Origin: Vitreoscilla sp.
GTDB taxonomy: Bacteria > Pseudomonadota > Gammaproteobacteria > Burkholderiales > Burkholderiaceae_C
NCBI GenBank assembly: GCA_018780145.1
Contig: JADMKA010000237.1
Coordinates: 1-48,310 of the forward strand
Direction of reading: 5' to 3'
Length of the DNA: 48,310 nucleotides
Part shown: piece by piece, positions 1 to 8,105 of the stretch
Position numbering within the stretch: the first letter of the stretch is position 1
Layout: every line of letters starts with the position of its first letter
Notes under the pieces: model-generated
What the model was told of the DNA's origin: nothing
The model's database searches: none
Seen by the model: the letters and a program-made list of their open reading frames with translations, nothing else
Program-made: the position numbers and the translations under genes

Positions 1-618
1 CGCTACAACCCCGAGGGCCTGTCGCGCTACAACATCGTGCCCGGGCTGATCGGCACCATCCTGACGATGACCATGGTCATGCTCACCGGCCTGGCGATGA
101 CCCGTGAGCGCGAACGCGGCACGATGGAGAACCTGCTGGCCACGCCGGTGCGGCCGTTCGAGGTGATGGTGGGCAAGATCCTGCCCTATGTGCTGATCGG
201 CTACCTCCAGCTCGGCGTGATCCTCGGCGCGGCCTGGCTGCTGTTCGAGGTGCCGATGGTCGGCAGCTTCACGCTGCTGATGGCGATGATCGGCGTCTTC
301 ATGCTGGCCAACCTGGCCGTGGGATTCACCTTCTCCACGCTGGCCCGCAACCAGCTGCAGGCGCTGCAGGCGACCTTCTTCTTCTTCCTGCCTTCGATGC
401 TGCTGTCCGGCTTCATGTTCCCGTTCCGCGGCATGCCGGGCTGGGCCCAGGCGATCGGCGAGGTGCTGCCGCTGACGCACTTCCTGCGCATCGTGCGCGG
501 CATCCTGCTGAAGGGCAACGGCCTGGACCAGATGTGGCCGGAGCTCTGGCCGATGCTGGCCTTTCTCACTGTCGCCGGCGCGGTGGCCATGAAGCGCTAC
601 CGGCAGACACTCGATTGA
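1..618 (+). CDS. ABC-2 type transporter permease, 3' part only
   Basis: Reading frame is open from the first base, so the gene starts outside the window; about 205 C-terminal residues are visible. The stretch RERERGTMENLLATPV followed by several hydrophobic helices is typical of ABC-2 permeases of the YhhJ/YbhR class, which form the membrane part of an ATP-driven exporter with a partner ATPase. I see helices at roughly residues 13-33, 63-82, 90-110, 120-140 and 185-200 of the visible part. The partner ATPase and membrane-fusion genes would be expected upstream, outside the window. The substrate cannot be told. The next gene starts 17 bases after the stop, but its function is unrelated, so cotranscription is only possible. 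Confidence 0.88.
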   Translation, partial: RYNPEGLSRYNIVPGLIGTILTMTMVMLTGLAMTRERERGTMENLLATPVRPFEVMVGKILPYVLIGYLQLGVILGAAWLLFEVPMVGSFTLLMAMIGVFMLANLAVGFTFSTLARNQLQALQATFFFFLPSMLLSGFMFPFRGMPGWAQAIGEVLPLTHFLRIVRGILLKGNGLDQMWPELWPMLAFLTVAGAVAMKRYRQTLD

Positions 619-635
619 CGGCATACTCGTCCGCC

Positions 636-1163
636 ATGGACCCCAACGCCCCGGCGCCGGACACCGCGGACGAACTGTTCCGGCTGATGTACCAGGACCT
701 GCGCCGCCTCGCGAGCTCCCGCCTGCGCCGCAGCGAGGACATCACCATGCTGGACACCACGGCGCTGGTCCACGAGTCCTACCTGCGCTTCCAGCACCAG
801 AGCGATCTGGGCGGCATGACCCAGGGCCAGTTCCTGGCCTATGCCGCACGGGTGATGCGATTCGTGGTCATCGACTTCGTGCGCCAGCGACACGCTGATC
901 GGCGCGGCGGTGACCACCTGCATGTCACGCTGAACACCGCAGTGGCCGAATCGGTGGCCGTCAAAGACGACGACGTGATCCGCATCCACGAAGCGCTGGA
1001 GGAGCTGTCCAAGGTGGACGACCGGCTGGCACGCATCGTCGAGATGCGCTGCTTCGCCGGGCTGGACGAGCTGGCCATCGCGCAGGCCCTGGGCATCACC
1101 GACCGCACCGTGCGGCGCGACTGGCAAAAGGCCCGGCTGCTGCTCAAGGCCGTGCTGGCGTAG
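636..1163 (+). CDS. ECF-like RNA polymerase sigma factor with altered DAED motif
   Basis: A 175-residue sigma-70 family protein. Region 2 contains TTALVHESYLRF (residues 41-52) and AYAARVMRFVVIDFVRQRHADRR; region 4 carries a helix-turn-helix in LDELAIAQALGITDRTVRRD. I chose the ATG at 636 because the upstream in-frame extension overlaps the permease gene and has no family resemblance. Standard ECF factors carry acidic DAED just before LVQE to contact the beta-prime clamp of RNA polymerase; here the positions read D40-T41-T42-A43, so two acids are replaced by Thr and Ala. The adjacent Ser/Thr kinase starts 14 bases downstream. By analogy with the Vibrio EcfP/PpkA2 pair, Thr phosphorylation may restore the charge. 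No anti-sigma gene is adjacent. Confidence 0.9.
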   Translation: MDPNAPAPDTADELFRLMYQDLRRLASSRLRRSEDITMLDTTALVHESYLRFQHQSDLGGMTQGQFLAYAARVMRFVVIDFVRQRHADRRGGDHLHVTLNTAVAESVAVKDDDVIRIHEALEELSKVDDRLARIVEMRCFAGLDELAIAQALGITDRTVRRDWQKARLLLKAVLA

Positions 1164-1177
1164 GGGCTGTCAGCGCC

Positions 1178-4060
1178 ATGGCACTCGACCCGGCCGAACT
1201 GGCACGCCTGTCGGAGCTGCTGGACGAGTTGCTGGACCTGCCGGCCGGGCAGCGCGCGGCCTGGCTCGCCGCCCTCGGCCCGGTCGACGAGGGCCTGAGG
1301 CCCCAGCTGACCCGGATGCTGGCCGAGCTGGAGACCGGCGACGCGGCCCCGGGGCTCGTCGGCCTGCTCGACCAGATGCCGCAGATCGCTGAAGCCGCCG
1401 CCGAAGAGCGCCTGGCCAGCGCCGCCCCCGCCGCAGGCACCGCGATGAAGAAGGTGGGCCCGTACTGCCTGCTGCGCCCCTTGGGCCGCGGCGGCATGGG
1501 CACGGTCTGGCTGGCCGAGCGGGTGGACGGCGCCTTCAGCCGCACGGTGGCGCTGAAGCTGCCGCACGTGAACCTGCTGGAGCCGGCGCTGGCCCACCGC
1601 TTCGAGCGCGAGCGCGACATCCTCGCGGCGCTGGAGCACCCGCACATCGCACGCCTCTATGACGCCGGTGTCACCGAGGACGGCCAGCCCTACCTGGCGC
1701 TGGAGCATGTCGAGGGCGTGCCCATCACCACCCACTGCGACCGTGCCGGCCTGGGCCTGCGCCAGCGCATCGGCCTGTTCATCCAGGTGCTGCAGGCGGT
1801 GCAGTACGCGCACGCGCGGCTGGTGGTGCACCGCGACCTGAAGCCCTCCAACATCTTCGTCACGCCCGAGGGCCAGGTGCGGCTGCTCGACTTCGGCATC
1901 GCCACCCTGCTGGACGACGGCGAGCAGCCGCGCGACCAGGCTCCCACCGAGTGGTCCCATGCGCCGATGACGCCGGACTACGCCTCGCCCGAGCAGATCG
2001 CCCGCCAACCGATCGGCACCGCGTCGGATGTCTACTCGCTGGGGGTGGTGTTCTACGAGCTGATCACCGGCCAGCGGCCCTACCGCCTGGCGCGCGACAG
2101 CCGTGGCGCCCTGGAGGACGCCATCCTCGGCACCGACCCGACCAAGCCCAGCCGCATGCCGACCACCGAAGGCGCGGCGGCCGTGCGCGGTGCGCACCTG
2201 TCCGGCCTGCGCCGGCAGCTGCGCGGCGACCTGGACAACATCAGCCTGAAGGCGCTGCGCAAGGAGTCGGTGGACCGCTATGCCTCGGCCGAGGCCTTCG
2301 AGCAGGATCTCATCCGCTGGTTGCGCAACGAGCCGGTGCTGGCCCACCCGGGCCACGCCGCCTACCGGGCGGCCAAGTTCATCCGCCGCAACCGCTGGCA
2401 GGTGGGTGCGGTGGCGGGTGTCGGCCTGGCCCTGATCGGAGGCACCGGCATCGCGCTGCACCAGGCCACGCTGGCCCAGCGCGAGGCGGCCCGCGCGCAG
2501 GCTGTGCAGCAGTTCCTGGTGGGCCTGTTCAACGAGGCCGACCCGGCCCGCGCGCAAGGCCGCGAGCTGACCGTGCGTGACCTGATGGCCCGCGGCGAGC
2601 GCGATCTGGAGGCCAAACTCAGCGGCACACCGGAGTTGAACGCCACCCTCACCGGCGTGCTGGTGCGCCTCTACCTGAAGCTCGGCGAAGGCAAGCGGGC
2701 GCTGCCGCTGGCGCAACGCTGGGTGGATCTGGCCCTCGGAAACCACGGCCCGGACAGCCTGGAGTTGGCCGAAGCGCGGCTGTCGCTGGGTTTCGTGCAG
2801 ACCACCATCGGCCAGCACCAGGCCTCGCTGGCCACGATGGAGCTGGCCCGGCCGACCATCGAGAGGCAGGCCGGCAGGCAACCCGAGATGTGGCTTCGGT
2901 TGCGCAGCGGCATCGCCGACAACCTGTTGGACATGACCCGGTACGCCGAGGGACGCGAGCTGCTCGAATCCATGCTGCCGGACGTGGTCGCGTTCTACGG
3001 TGCCGGCAGCTACGAGGTGGTCAGCGTCCGGACGCGCATTGCCGTCAGCCTGGCCACCGAAGGCCGGCACCAGGAGGCGGTGGCCGCGCTTCGCACCCTG
3101 GAGCCCCTGCTGGAGAACACCTGGCCCGAAGAAGGGCTGGGCGCCGCGATCATCCTCGGCGACGTGGGCTACACCGAATGGCAACTGCGGCGCTGGCCCG
3201 AGGCCGCCCACTCGCTGCGCCGCGCGGCCGCCGAACTCGACCGCCTGGCCGGGCCGAACAACACCCAGTCCATCCAGGTCTCGCGCACGCTGGGCATGGT
3301 GCACATCGATGCCGGGCAGTTCGCGCAGGCCAGCGAGGTCTTCAGCAAGAACCTGGAACGGGCGATCGGCTTCTATGGTCCGCAGGACAGCGAGACCGCG
3401 CTGAACATGTCCTTCCTGGTGATGGCCCTGGCGCGTACTGGCGATCTGGTGAATGCCGAGGCCAAGGCGCGCGAATCCGTGCGGCTGGCCAAGGCCCATA
3501 CCAAGGCCGCACTGTCTGCCTCCGAGATACGCGGCCTGGTGCGCCGCCTGGGCGCGGTGCTGGTGCTGGCCGGCAAGGGTGCCGACGCGCTCGCCGTGCT
3601 GGACCCGCTGCTGGCCGAGGAAGCTGCCGCTGGGCAGCGCGACACACGCCATGCCGCCACGCTGATGTACCGGGCCGGCGCACTGAGCCTGCAGGGCCGC
3701 CACCGTGACGCGGTGGCGGCCGCCGCCGAATCGGCCGAGGTCTGGCGCAAGGCCGGTGCGGCGATGGGCCCGAGTGGCCAGATCGGCCTGGCCAAGGCAC
3801 GGCTCACCGAGGCGCTGGCCTGGTTGGCGTCGAACGAGCCGGCACCAGCCGAGGCCCTGCTGGCCGAAGCCGCCAGCCTGCTGAAGGCAGCTCACGCCAG
3901 CCCGCACCCCGACCACGCCGTGGCCGACCTGGTGAAGGCCCAGTGGCTGCACGCGAGCGGCCAACCCGGCACGGCCGAGACGCTGGCCCGCGAGGCGCGG
4001 GAGCGCTTCCAGAAGCTCAGCGGCAGCCCGGCTCCGGGCCGCCTGGTCGTGCCCTTCTGA
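1178..4060 (+). CDS. Membrane Ser/Thr protein kinase with C-terminal TPR-like region
   Basis: A 960-residue Hanks-type kinase. Order: N-terminal region of about 90 residues; kinase domain about 95-380 with glycine loop GRGGMGTV (103-110), ATP lysine K127, HRDLKPSN with catalytic D220, and DFG D238; one transmembrane helix at about 408-428; then a long alpha-helical repeat region to the C-terminus resembling TPR repeats. All key catalytic residues are present, so it should be active. The topology puts the kinase in the cytoplasm and the repeats in the periplasm, a common sensor layout. It directly follows the sigma-factor gene, and the two probably form an operon in which the kinase phosphorylates the sigma factor. 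The signal sensed by the repeat region is unknown. Confidence 0.92.
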   Translation: MALDPAELARLSELLDELLDLPAGQRAAWLAALGPVDEGLRPQLTRMLAELETGDAAPGLVGLLDQMPQIAEAAAEERLASAAPAAGTAMKKVGPYCLLRPLGRGGMGTVWLAERVDGAFSRTVALKLPHVNLLEPALAHRFERERDILAALEHPHIARLYDAGVTEDGQPYLALEHVEGVPITTHCDRAGLGLRQRIGLFIQVLQAVQYAHARLVVHRDLKPSNIFVTPEGQVRLLDFGIATLLDDGEQPRDQAPTEWSHAPMTPDYASPEQIARQPIGTASDVYSLGVVFYELITGQRPYRLARDSRGALEDAILGTDPTKPSRMPTTEGAAAVRGAHLSGLRRQLRGDLDNISLKALRKESVDRYASAEAFEQDLIRWLRNEPVLAHPGHAAYRAAKFIRRNRWQVGAVAGVGLALIGGTGIALHQATLAQREAARAQAVQQFLVGLFNEADPARAQGRELTVRDLMARGERDLEAKLSGTPELNATLTGVLVRLYLKLGEGKRALPLAQRWVDLALGNHGPDSLELAEARLSLGFVQTTIGQHQASLATMELARPTIERQAGRQPEMWLRLRSGIADNLLDMTRYAEGRELLESMLPDVVAFYGAGSYEVVSVRTRIAVSLATEGRHQEAVAALRTLEPLLENTWPEEGLGAAIILGDVGYTEWQLRRWPEAAHSLRRAAAELDRLAGPNNTQSIQVSRTLGMVHIDAGQFAQASEVFSKNLERAIGFYGPQDSETALNMSFLVMALARTGDLVNAEAKARESVRLAKAHTKAALSASEIRGLVRRLGAVLVLAGKGADALAVLDPLLAEEAAAGQRDTRHAATLMYRAGALSLQGRHRDAVAAAAESAEVWRKAGAAMGPSGQIGLAKARLTEALAWLASNEPAPAEALLAEAASLLKAAHASPHPDHAVADLVKAQWLHASGQPGTAETLAREARERFQKLSGSPAPGRLVVPF

Positions 4061-4061
4061 T

Positions 4062-4078
4062 GCCCCCCGAATGGGGGC
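4062..4078 (+). terminator. Possible terminator hairpin after the kinase gene
   Basis: GCCCCC and GGGGGC form a perfect 6-bp stem around a 5-base loop, starting one base after the kinase stop codon. There is no T-run behind it, so intrinsic termination is uncertain. The remaining sequence to the next gene (4079-4212) is GC-rich and holds no gene that I can support. Confidence 0.4.
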
Positions 4079-4212
4079 CCTAACTTGAGGCGCCGGGCGG
4101 TGTCCGGTTCGGGCCCGCCGGTGCGAATTGATAGGTAGGAGCGTGACAACACGGCGCCCGCCGGGTTGGACAACGGTCCCCCACCTGTCCATTCCAAACA
4201 GCGAGAGAAACC

Positions 4213-6165
4213 ATGAAGACGATTCAGACCACCCGAGCCCTGCGCCTGACCGCCCTGATGGCGGCCGCGCTGGCCCTGTGCGGCATGACCCAGACGGCCC
4301 AGGCCGCGATGAACCAGCCCGAGGCGCTGGACACCACCGCGCTGACCGACGACCACTCGATCAACGTGCCCACTGGCTGGTGGACCTACACCAATGTCAC
4401 CGCGGCGCAGGTCAGCAGCTACCTCAGCGCCAACAGCGCGCGGCTGACCGACCTGGAGGTCTACTCGGTCACCAGCGGCACCCCGCGCTTCACCGTGCGC
4501 ATGGTGCCCAACAGCGGCGCCTACGCGGTGCCTGGATGGTGGTGGTACTACGGCCTCACGGCCGCCGACGTGACCACCCGGCTCAATGCCAACAACGGCC
4601 GCCTGATCGAGGTGGAGCCCTACGACATCGGCGGTGGCGTGATCCGCTACGCCGTGGTGATGGTCTCCAACACCGGCGGTGCGGCGCGCGCCTGGAGCTA
4701 CCTGATGGGCGTCAGCTCGGCGCAGATCAGCAGCCACATCACGTCGTCGGGCCACCGCCTGATCGACCTGGACACCTACACCGAAGGCGGCGTCAAGAAG
4801 TACACCGCCGCGCTGGTGGCCAACACCGGCGCCGACGCCAAGAGCTGGCAGTGGTGGATCAACATGTCGCCCTCGGGCATCGCCAGCAAGGTCAGCTCGT
4901 TCAACGGCCGCATCGTCAAGCTGGAGCGCCAGGCCGACGGCAAGTACAACTTCGTGCAGGTCAAGAACACCGGGTCCGACTCGTCGGCCTGGTGGTACCA
5001 GTACGGCTTCTCCAGCATGGCCGACCTGAACAACTACGGCCTGCAGGTGGCCTCGCGCCCGATCGACATCACCACCTACGTCGACAGCGGTGGCAAGCGC
5101 CGCTACGACGCCAGCTTCATCGACAACGCCAACGACAGCACCCGCCGCATGCGCAGCCTGCTGGGCGCCACCTTCCTGGATGCCAATGGCAACCCGACCA
5201 AGGGCATCTTCGAGTCCTACCTGAAGCAGGTGAGCAGCTCGGTGAAGGTGGATCTGAACGGCGGCCGCCGCGCCGAGACCGCCAGTGCGCTGAAGTCGCT
5301 GCACCTGCTGCACTCGATGCAGCAGGTCGAAGCTGGCGACGACGTCCTGAACTCGTCTTTCACGTACTACGAGTACGACCTCGTGGCCGGCAAGGACGCC
5401 TGCCCGGATCCGTCCAAGGAAACCGCGGCCAACAAGCGCACCAACTACAACTTCGAGAAGGGCCTGGACGAGATGATGCGCATCTCGGACAACCGCACCA
5501 CCCGCGGCACCGTGTTGCGCTACGGCGGCTTCACCCCCTTCAACGCCACGGCCACCGCGTCCGGCATGGGCAGCACCACGATGCGGCACAACATCGGTTG
5601 CGGCTACTGGAACTTCACCACCGGCAAGTACGACCCGGCCGCTCGCCGCAACGACACCAGCGCCGCTGACCTGGCCCGCATCTACGAAGGGGTCTACAAC
5701 CAGTCGCTGCTGACCAACGCCAACTCGGCGCGTGACGAGTTCTTCGAGTCGGCCAACCCGGCCACCGGTGCCAGCGACGCGCTGCAGGCGATCATCAACG
5801 CCGAGGCGGCCGCGGTGGGCAAGAGCGCCATCGCCACGCAGTTCGGCGACCTGGTGAAGACCTGGGGCAAGGGCGGCAGCTACGGCACCTGCCTGGGTGA
5901 CGGCGGCACCGGCTGCGGGCAGAAGGTGATCGTGCGCTCCGGCGCCGGCCTGATCCAGATCCCGATCAAGGGCCGTGGCGGCCTGATCACCTACCGCACC
6001 TACTCGTTCGGCAGGCTGATCTCCGACACCCCGGTGTCCTGCTGGGAGGACTACGACGCCCCGGGCACCAACTGCCAGGAAGACGTGAACTACACCAACG
6101 CCTACAGCGCCGCAGCCAACGAGCTGTACCGCGACGAGATCCGCTCGGCCCTGAAGACCTGGTGA
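4213..6165 (+). CDS. Secreted tandem-repeat protein with beta-lactamase-like serine hydrolase domain
   Basis: A 650-residue exported protein. Residues 1-31 are a signal peptide ending in AQA. Residues about 45-330 hold about five repeats of roughly 50 residues, each with Trp/Tyr-rich openings (GWWTY, GWWWYYG, AWSYLMG, WQWWIN, AWWYQYG) followed by a helix, a GR-L-DLE-type strand and a final strand. This resembles the bacterial tandem repeat domain found beside serine hydrolases and the repeat part of polyglycine hydrolases. The C-terminal half looks like a class A beta-lactamase fold: S358-A-L-K361 fits SxxK and S425-D-N427 fits the SDN loop, 67 residues apart. R575-S-G577 may stand for KTG. 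It is probably an extracytoplasmic peptidase or amidohydrolase rather than a drug-resistance enzyme. Substrate is unknown. Confidence 0.8.
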   Translation: MKTIQTTRALRLTALMAAALALCGMTQTAQAAMNQPEALDTTALTDDHSINVPTGWWTYTNVTAAQVSSYLSANSARLTDLEVYSVTSGTPRFTVRMVPNSGAYAVPGWWWYYGLTAADVTTRLNANNGRLIEVEPYDIGGGVIRYAVVMVSNTGGAARAWSYLMGVSSAQISSHITSSGHRLIDLDTYTEGGVKKYTAALVANTGADAKSWQWWINMSPSGIASKVSSFNGRIVKLERQADGKYNFVQVKNTGSDSSAWWYQYGFSSMADLNNYGLQVASRPIDITTYVDSGGKRRYDASFIDNANDSTRRMRSLLGATFLDANGNPTKGIFESYLKQVSSSVKVDLNGGRRAETASALKSLHLLHSMQQVEAGDDVLNSSFTYYEYDLVAGKDACPDPSKETAANKRTNYNFEKGLDEMMRISDNRTTRGTVLRYGGFTPFNATATASGMGSTTMRHNIGCGYWNFTTGKYDPAARRNDTSAADLARIYEGVYNQSLLTNANSARDEFFESANPATGASDALQAIINAEAAAVGKSAIATQFGDLVKTWGKGGSYGTCLGDGGTGCGQKVIVRSGAGLIQIPIKGRGGLITYRTYSFGRLISDTPVSCWEDYDAPGTNCQEDVNYTNAYSAAANELYRDEIRSALKTW

Positions 6166-6186
6166 TCTCCTGCTGAGAAGCGCCCC

Positions 6187-6224
6187 GGCGCCCGGCTCCG
6201 AGAACTCCCTCGGTGCCGGGCGCC
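6187..6224 (+). terminator. Long stem-loop after the repeat-hydrolase gene
   Basis: GGCGCCCGGC (6187-6196) pairs perfectly with GCCGGGCGCC (6215-6224). Inside a T-T mismatch, CCGAG (6198-6202) pairs with CTCGG (6209-6213) around the loop AACTCC. A 15-bp stem directly behind a stop codon and before an unrelated gene is most simply a transcription terminator or mRNA 3' stabiliser. It lacks a clear T-run. Confidence 0.65.
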
Positions 6225-6282
6225 TCCCCGTTCGGGCTGTGGTATCACCACACCTTCACCACCAACCGGACGGGGAAGCGCC

Positions 6283-7182
6283 ATGGGCTGGTTCGACGGT
6301 TTCAGCTGGGCCGTGCACGAGGTGCAGGGCATTCCCCTTGCCGCCCGCACCGGCGGGAACGCCGCCGGCCCGCCGCTGCTGCTGCTGCACGGCTTTCCGC
6401 AGACGCATGTGCTGTGGCACCGCGTGGCCCGCCTGCTGGCGGACCGATTCTTCCTGGTGCTGCCCGACCTGCGGGGCTACGGCGACTCGCACCTGCCCTC
6501 AGACAGCGCGGACCACGCCGGTTCCAGCAAACGCGCGATGGCTGCGGACATGGTGGCCCTGATGCGCCAGCTGGGGCACCCGCGCTTCGGCCTGGCCGGC
6601 CACGACCGCGGCGCCCGCGTGGCCCACCGCCTGGCCGTGGACCACCCCGGCACGGTGAGCCGGCTGGCCCTGATCGACATCGCCCCCACGCTGGACATGT
6701 ACGCCGCCACCGACATGGCCTTCGCGAGCGCCTACTACCACTGGTTCCACCTGATCCAGCCGGCGCCGCTGCCCGAGCGGATGATCTTGGGCGACGCGAA
6801 AGCCTACCTGCATGCCAAGCTCGGCGGCTGGGGCTCGCGCGGCCTCTCTTACATCGAACCCGAGGCCCTGGCCGAGTACGAGCGCTGCTTCTGCCGCCCG
6901 GAGGCCATCCACGCCGCCTGCGAGGACTACCGCGCCTCCGCTGGCATCGACCTGGACCACGACCGCGCCAGCCGCGCCGCCGGCCAGCAGATCGCCTGCG
7001 ACACCCTGGTGCTCTGGGGCGAGCGCGGCGTGGTGCACAAGCTGTTCAAGCCGCTGGACCTCTGGCAGGCCCAGTGCGCCGGCCAGGTGACCGGCCGCCT
7101 GATGCCGGCGGGGCACTTCATCCCGGAGGAGTGCCCGCAGGAGACGGCGCAGGCGCTGGGCGATTGGTTTTCGACCACCTGA
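6283..7182 (+). CDS. Haloacetate (fluoroacetate) dehalogenase-like alpha/beta hydrolase
   Basis: A 299-residue alpha/beta hydrolase that aligns by eye along its length with fluoroacetate dehalogenases such as Rhodopseudomonas RPA1163. These enzymes hydrolyse the carbon-halogen bond of haloacetates to glycolate through an aspartyl ester. The nucleophile motif is GHDRGAR with D108, R109 and R112; the acid is D132 and the general base H278 in GHFIPEE. The halide pocket residues H153, W154 and Y216 are also present, each two or three positions from their RPA1163 counterparts. Epoxide hydrolases share the fold but use different pocket residues. The ATG at 6283 gives the expected length. Neighbours do not suggest a degradation operon, so the natural substrate may be another halo-acid. 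Confidence 0.85.
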   Translation: MGWFDGFSWAVHEVQGIPLAARTGGNAAGPPLLLLHGFPQTHVLWHRVARLLADRFFLVLPDLRGYGDSHLPSDSADHAGSSKRAMAADMVALMRQLGHPRFGLAGHDRGARVAHRLAVDHPGTVSRLALIDIAPTLDMYAATDMAFASAYYHWFHLIQPAPLPERMILGDAKAYLHAKLGGWGSRGLSYIEPEALAEYERCFCRPEAIHAACEDYRASAGIDLDHDRASRAAGQQIACDTLVLWGERGVVHKLFKPLDLWQAQCAGQVTGRLMPAGHFIPEECPQETAQALGDWFSTT

Positions 7183-7269
7183 GTGCAGCGTCACGTTTGC
7201 TGCAGTGCACAATCGAGCCCAGGGCGCCCTTTGGCGCCACCTCTTCCCTGGCCTCGGAGCGTGCCCACC

Positions 7270-8076
7270 ATGCGTCATGTCGTGTTCAACCAGAAAGGCG
7301 GCGTCGGCAAATCGACGATCACCTGCAACCTCGCCGCCATCGGCGCCAGCCTGGGCCAGCGCACGCTGGTGGTCGATCTGGATCCGCAGGGCAACTCCAC
7401 CCGCTACCTGCTGGGCGCCGGGGCGGACGATGCCGGCGCCGGCGTGGCCGAGTTCTTCGACCAGACGCTGAAGTTCAGCGTGCGCTCACATGCCACCAGC
7501 GAGTACATCGTCGAGAGCCCGTTCGACCACCTGCACGTGATGCCCTCCAGCCCGGCGCTGGAGGAGATGCACAGCAAGCTCGAGTCGCGCTACAAGATCT
7601 ACAAGCTGCGCGACGCGCTGGCCGCGCTGGAAGCCGACTACGACGCGATCTGGATCGACACGCCACCGGCGCTGAACTTCTACACCCGCTCGGCACTGAT
7701 CGCCGCCGAGGGCTGCCTGATCCCCTTCGACTGTGACGATTTCTCCCGCCGCGCGCTCTATGCGCTGCTGGAGAACGTGCAGGAGATCCAGGCCGACCAC
7801 AACCCGGGCCTGAAGGTCGAGGGCATCGTGGTGAACCAGTTCCAGCCGCGCGCCAACCTGCCGCAGCGCACCGTGCAGGAGTTGGTGGACGAGGGCCTGC
7901 CGGTGCTGCAGCCCTACCTGGGCGCCAGCGTCAAGATCAAGGAGTCGCACGAGCGAGCGCTGCCGATGATCCACCTCGATGCACGCCACAAGCTCACGCA
8001 GGAGTTCGTGGCGCTGCACGCGGCGCTGCAGCAGGCATCGGCACCCGCGAAGAAGCGCAGCGCCAAGGCGGCCTGA
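7270..8076 (+). CDS. Orphan ParA-family ATPase
   Basis: A 268-residue P-loop ATPase of the ParA/MinD group. KGGVGKST at residues 8-15 is the deviant Walker A motif with its signature lysine, VVDLDPQGNST is the switch I/Walker A-prime region, and IWIDTPPALNF is Walker B. Such proteins position plasmids, chromosome origins or protein clusters on the nucleoid or membrane. No parB-like gene or parS-like repeat lies nearby, and both neighbours are metabolic hydrolases, so this is more likely an orphan ParA that positions a cellular cargo than a partition locus. The ATG at 7270 is preferred because homologs begin only a few residues before the P-loop. The C-terminus ends in a basic KKRSAKAA tail. 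Confidence 0.9.
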   Translation: MRHVVFNQKGGVGKSTITCNLAAIGASLGQRTLVVDLDPQGNSTRYLLGAGADDAGAGVAEFFDQTLKFSVRSHATSEYIVESPFDHLHVMPSSPALEEMHSKLESRYKIYKLRDALAALEADYDAIWIDTPPALNFYTRSALIAAEGCLIPFDCDDFSRRALYALLENVQEIQADHNPGLKVEGIVVNQFQPRANLPQRTVQELVDEGLPVLQPYLGASVKIKESHERALPMIHLDARHKLTQEFVALHAALQQASAPAKKRSAKAA

Positions 8077-8105
8077 CCAGCCTCCCAGGGCGATAGCATC
8101 GCCCC

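Noticed and set aside
839-4192. Minus-strand frame of 1117 codons opposite the kinase gene
   Set aside because: High G/C at third positions leaves antisense frames open. The product is His/Gln/Arg-rich low-complexity sequence with no domain, and the plus strand has a complete kinase and sigma factor.
4213-6165. An antibiotic-resistance beta-lactamase
   Set aside because: SxxK and SDN are present but the KTG motif is degenerate, spacing to it is long, and the protein carries large N-terminal repeats; a general serine hydrolase is more likely.
7270-8076. A plasmid partition locus or integrated plasmid
   Set aside because: No ParB, replication gene or parS-like cluster is nearby, and the surroundings look chromosomal.
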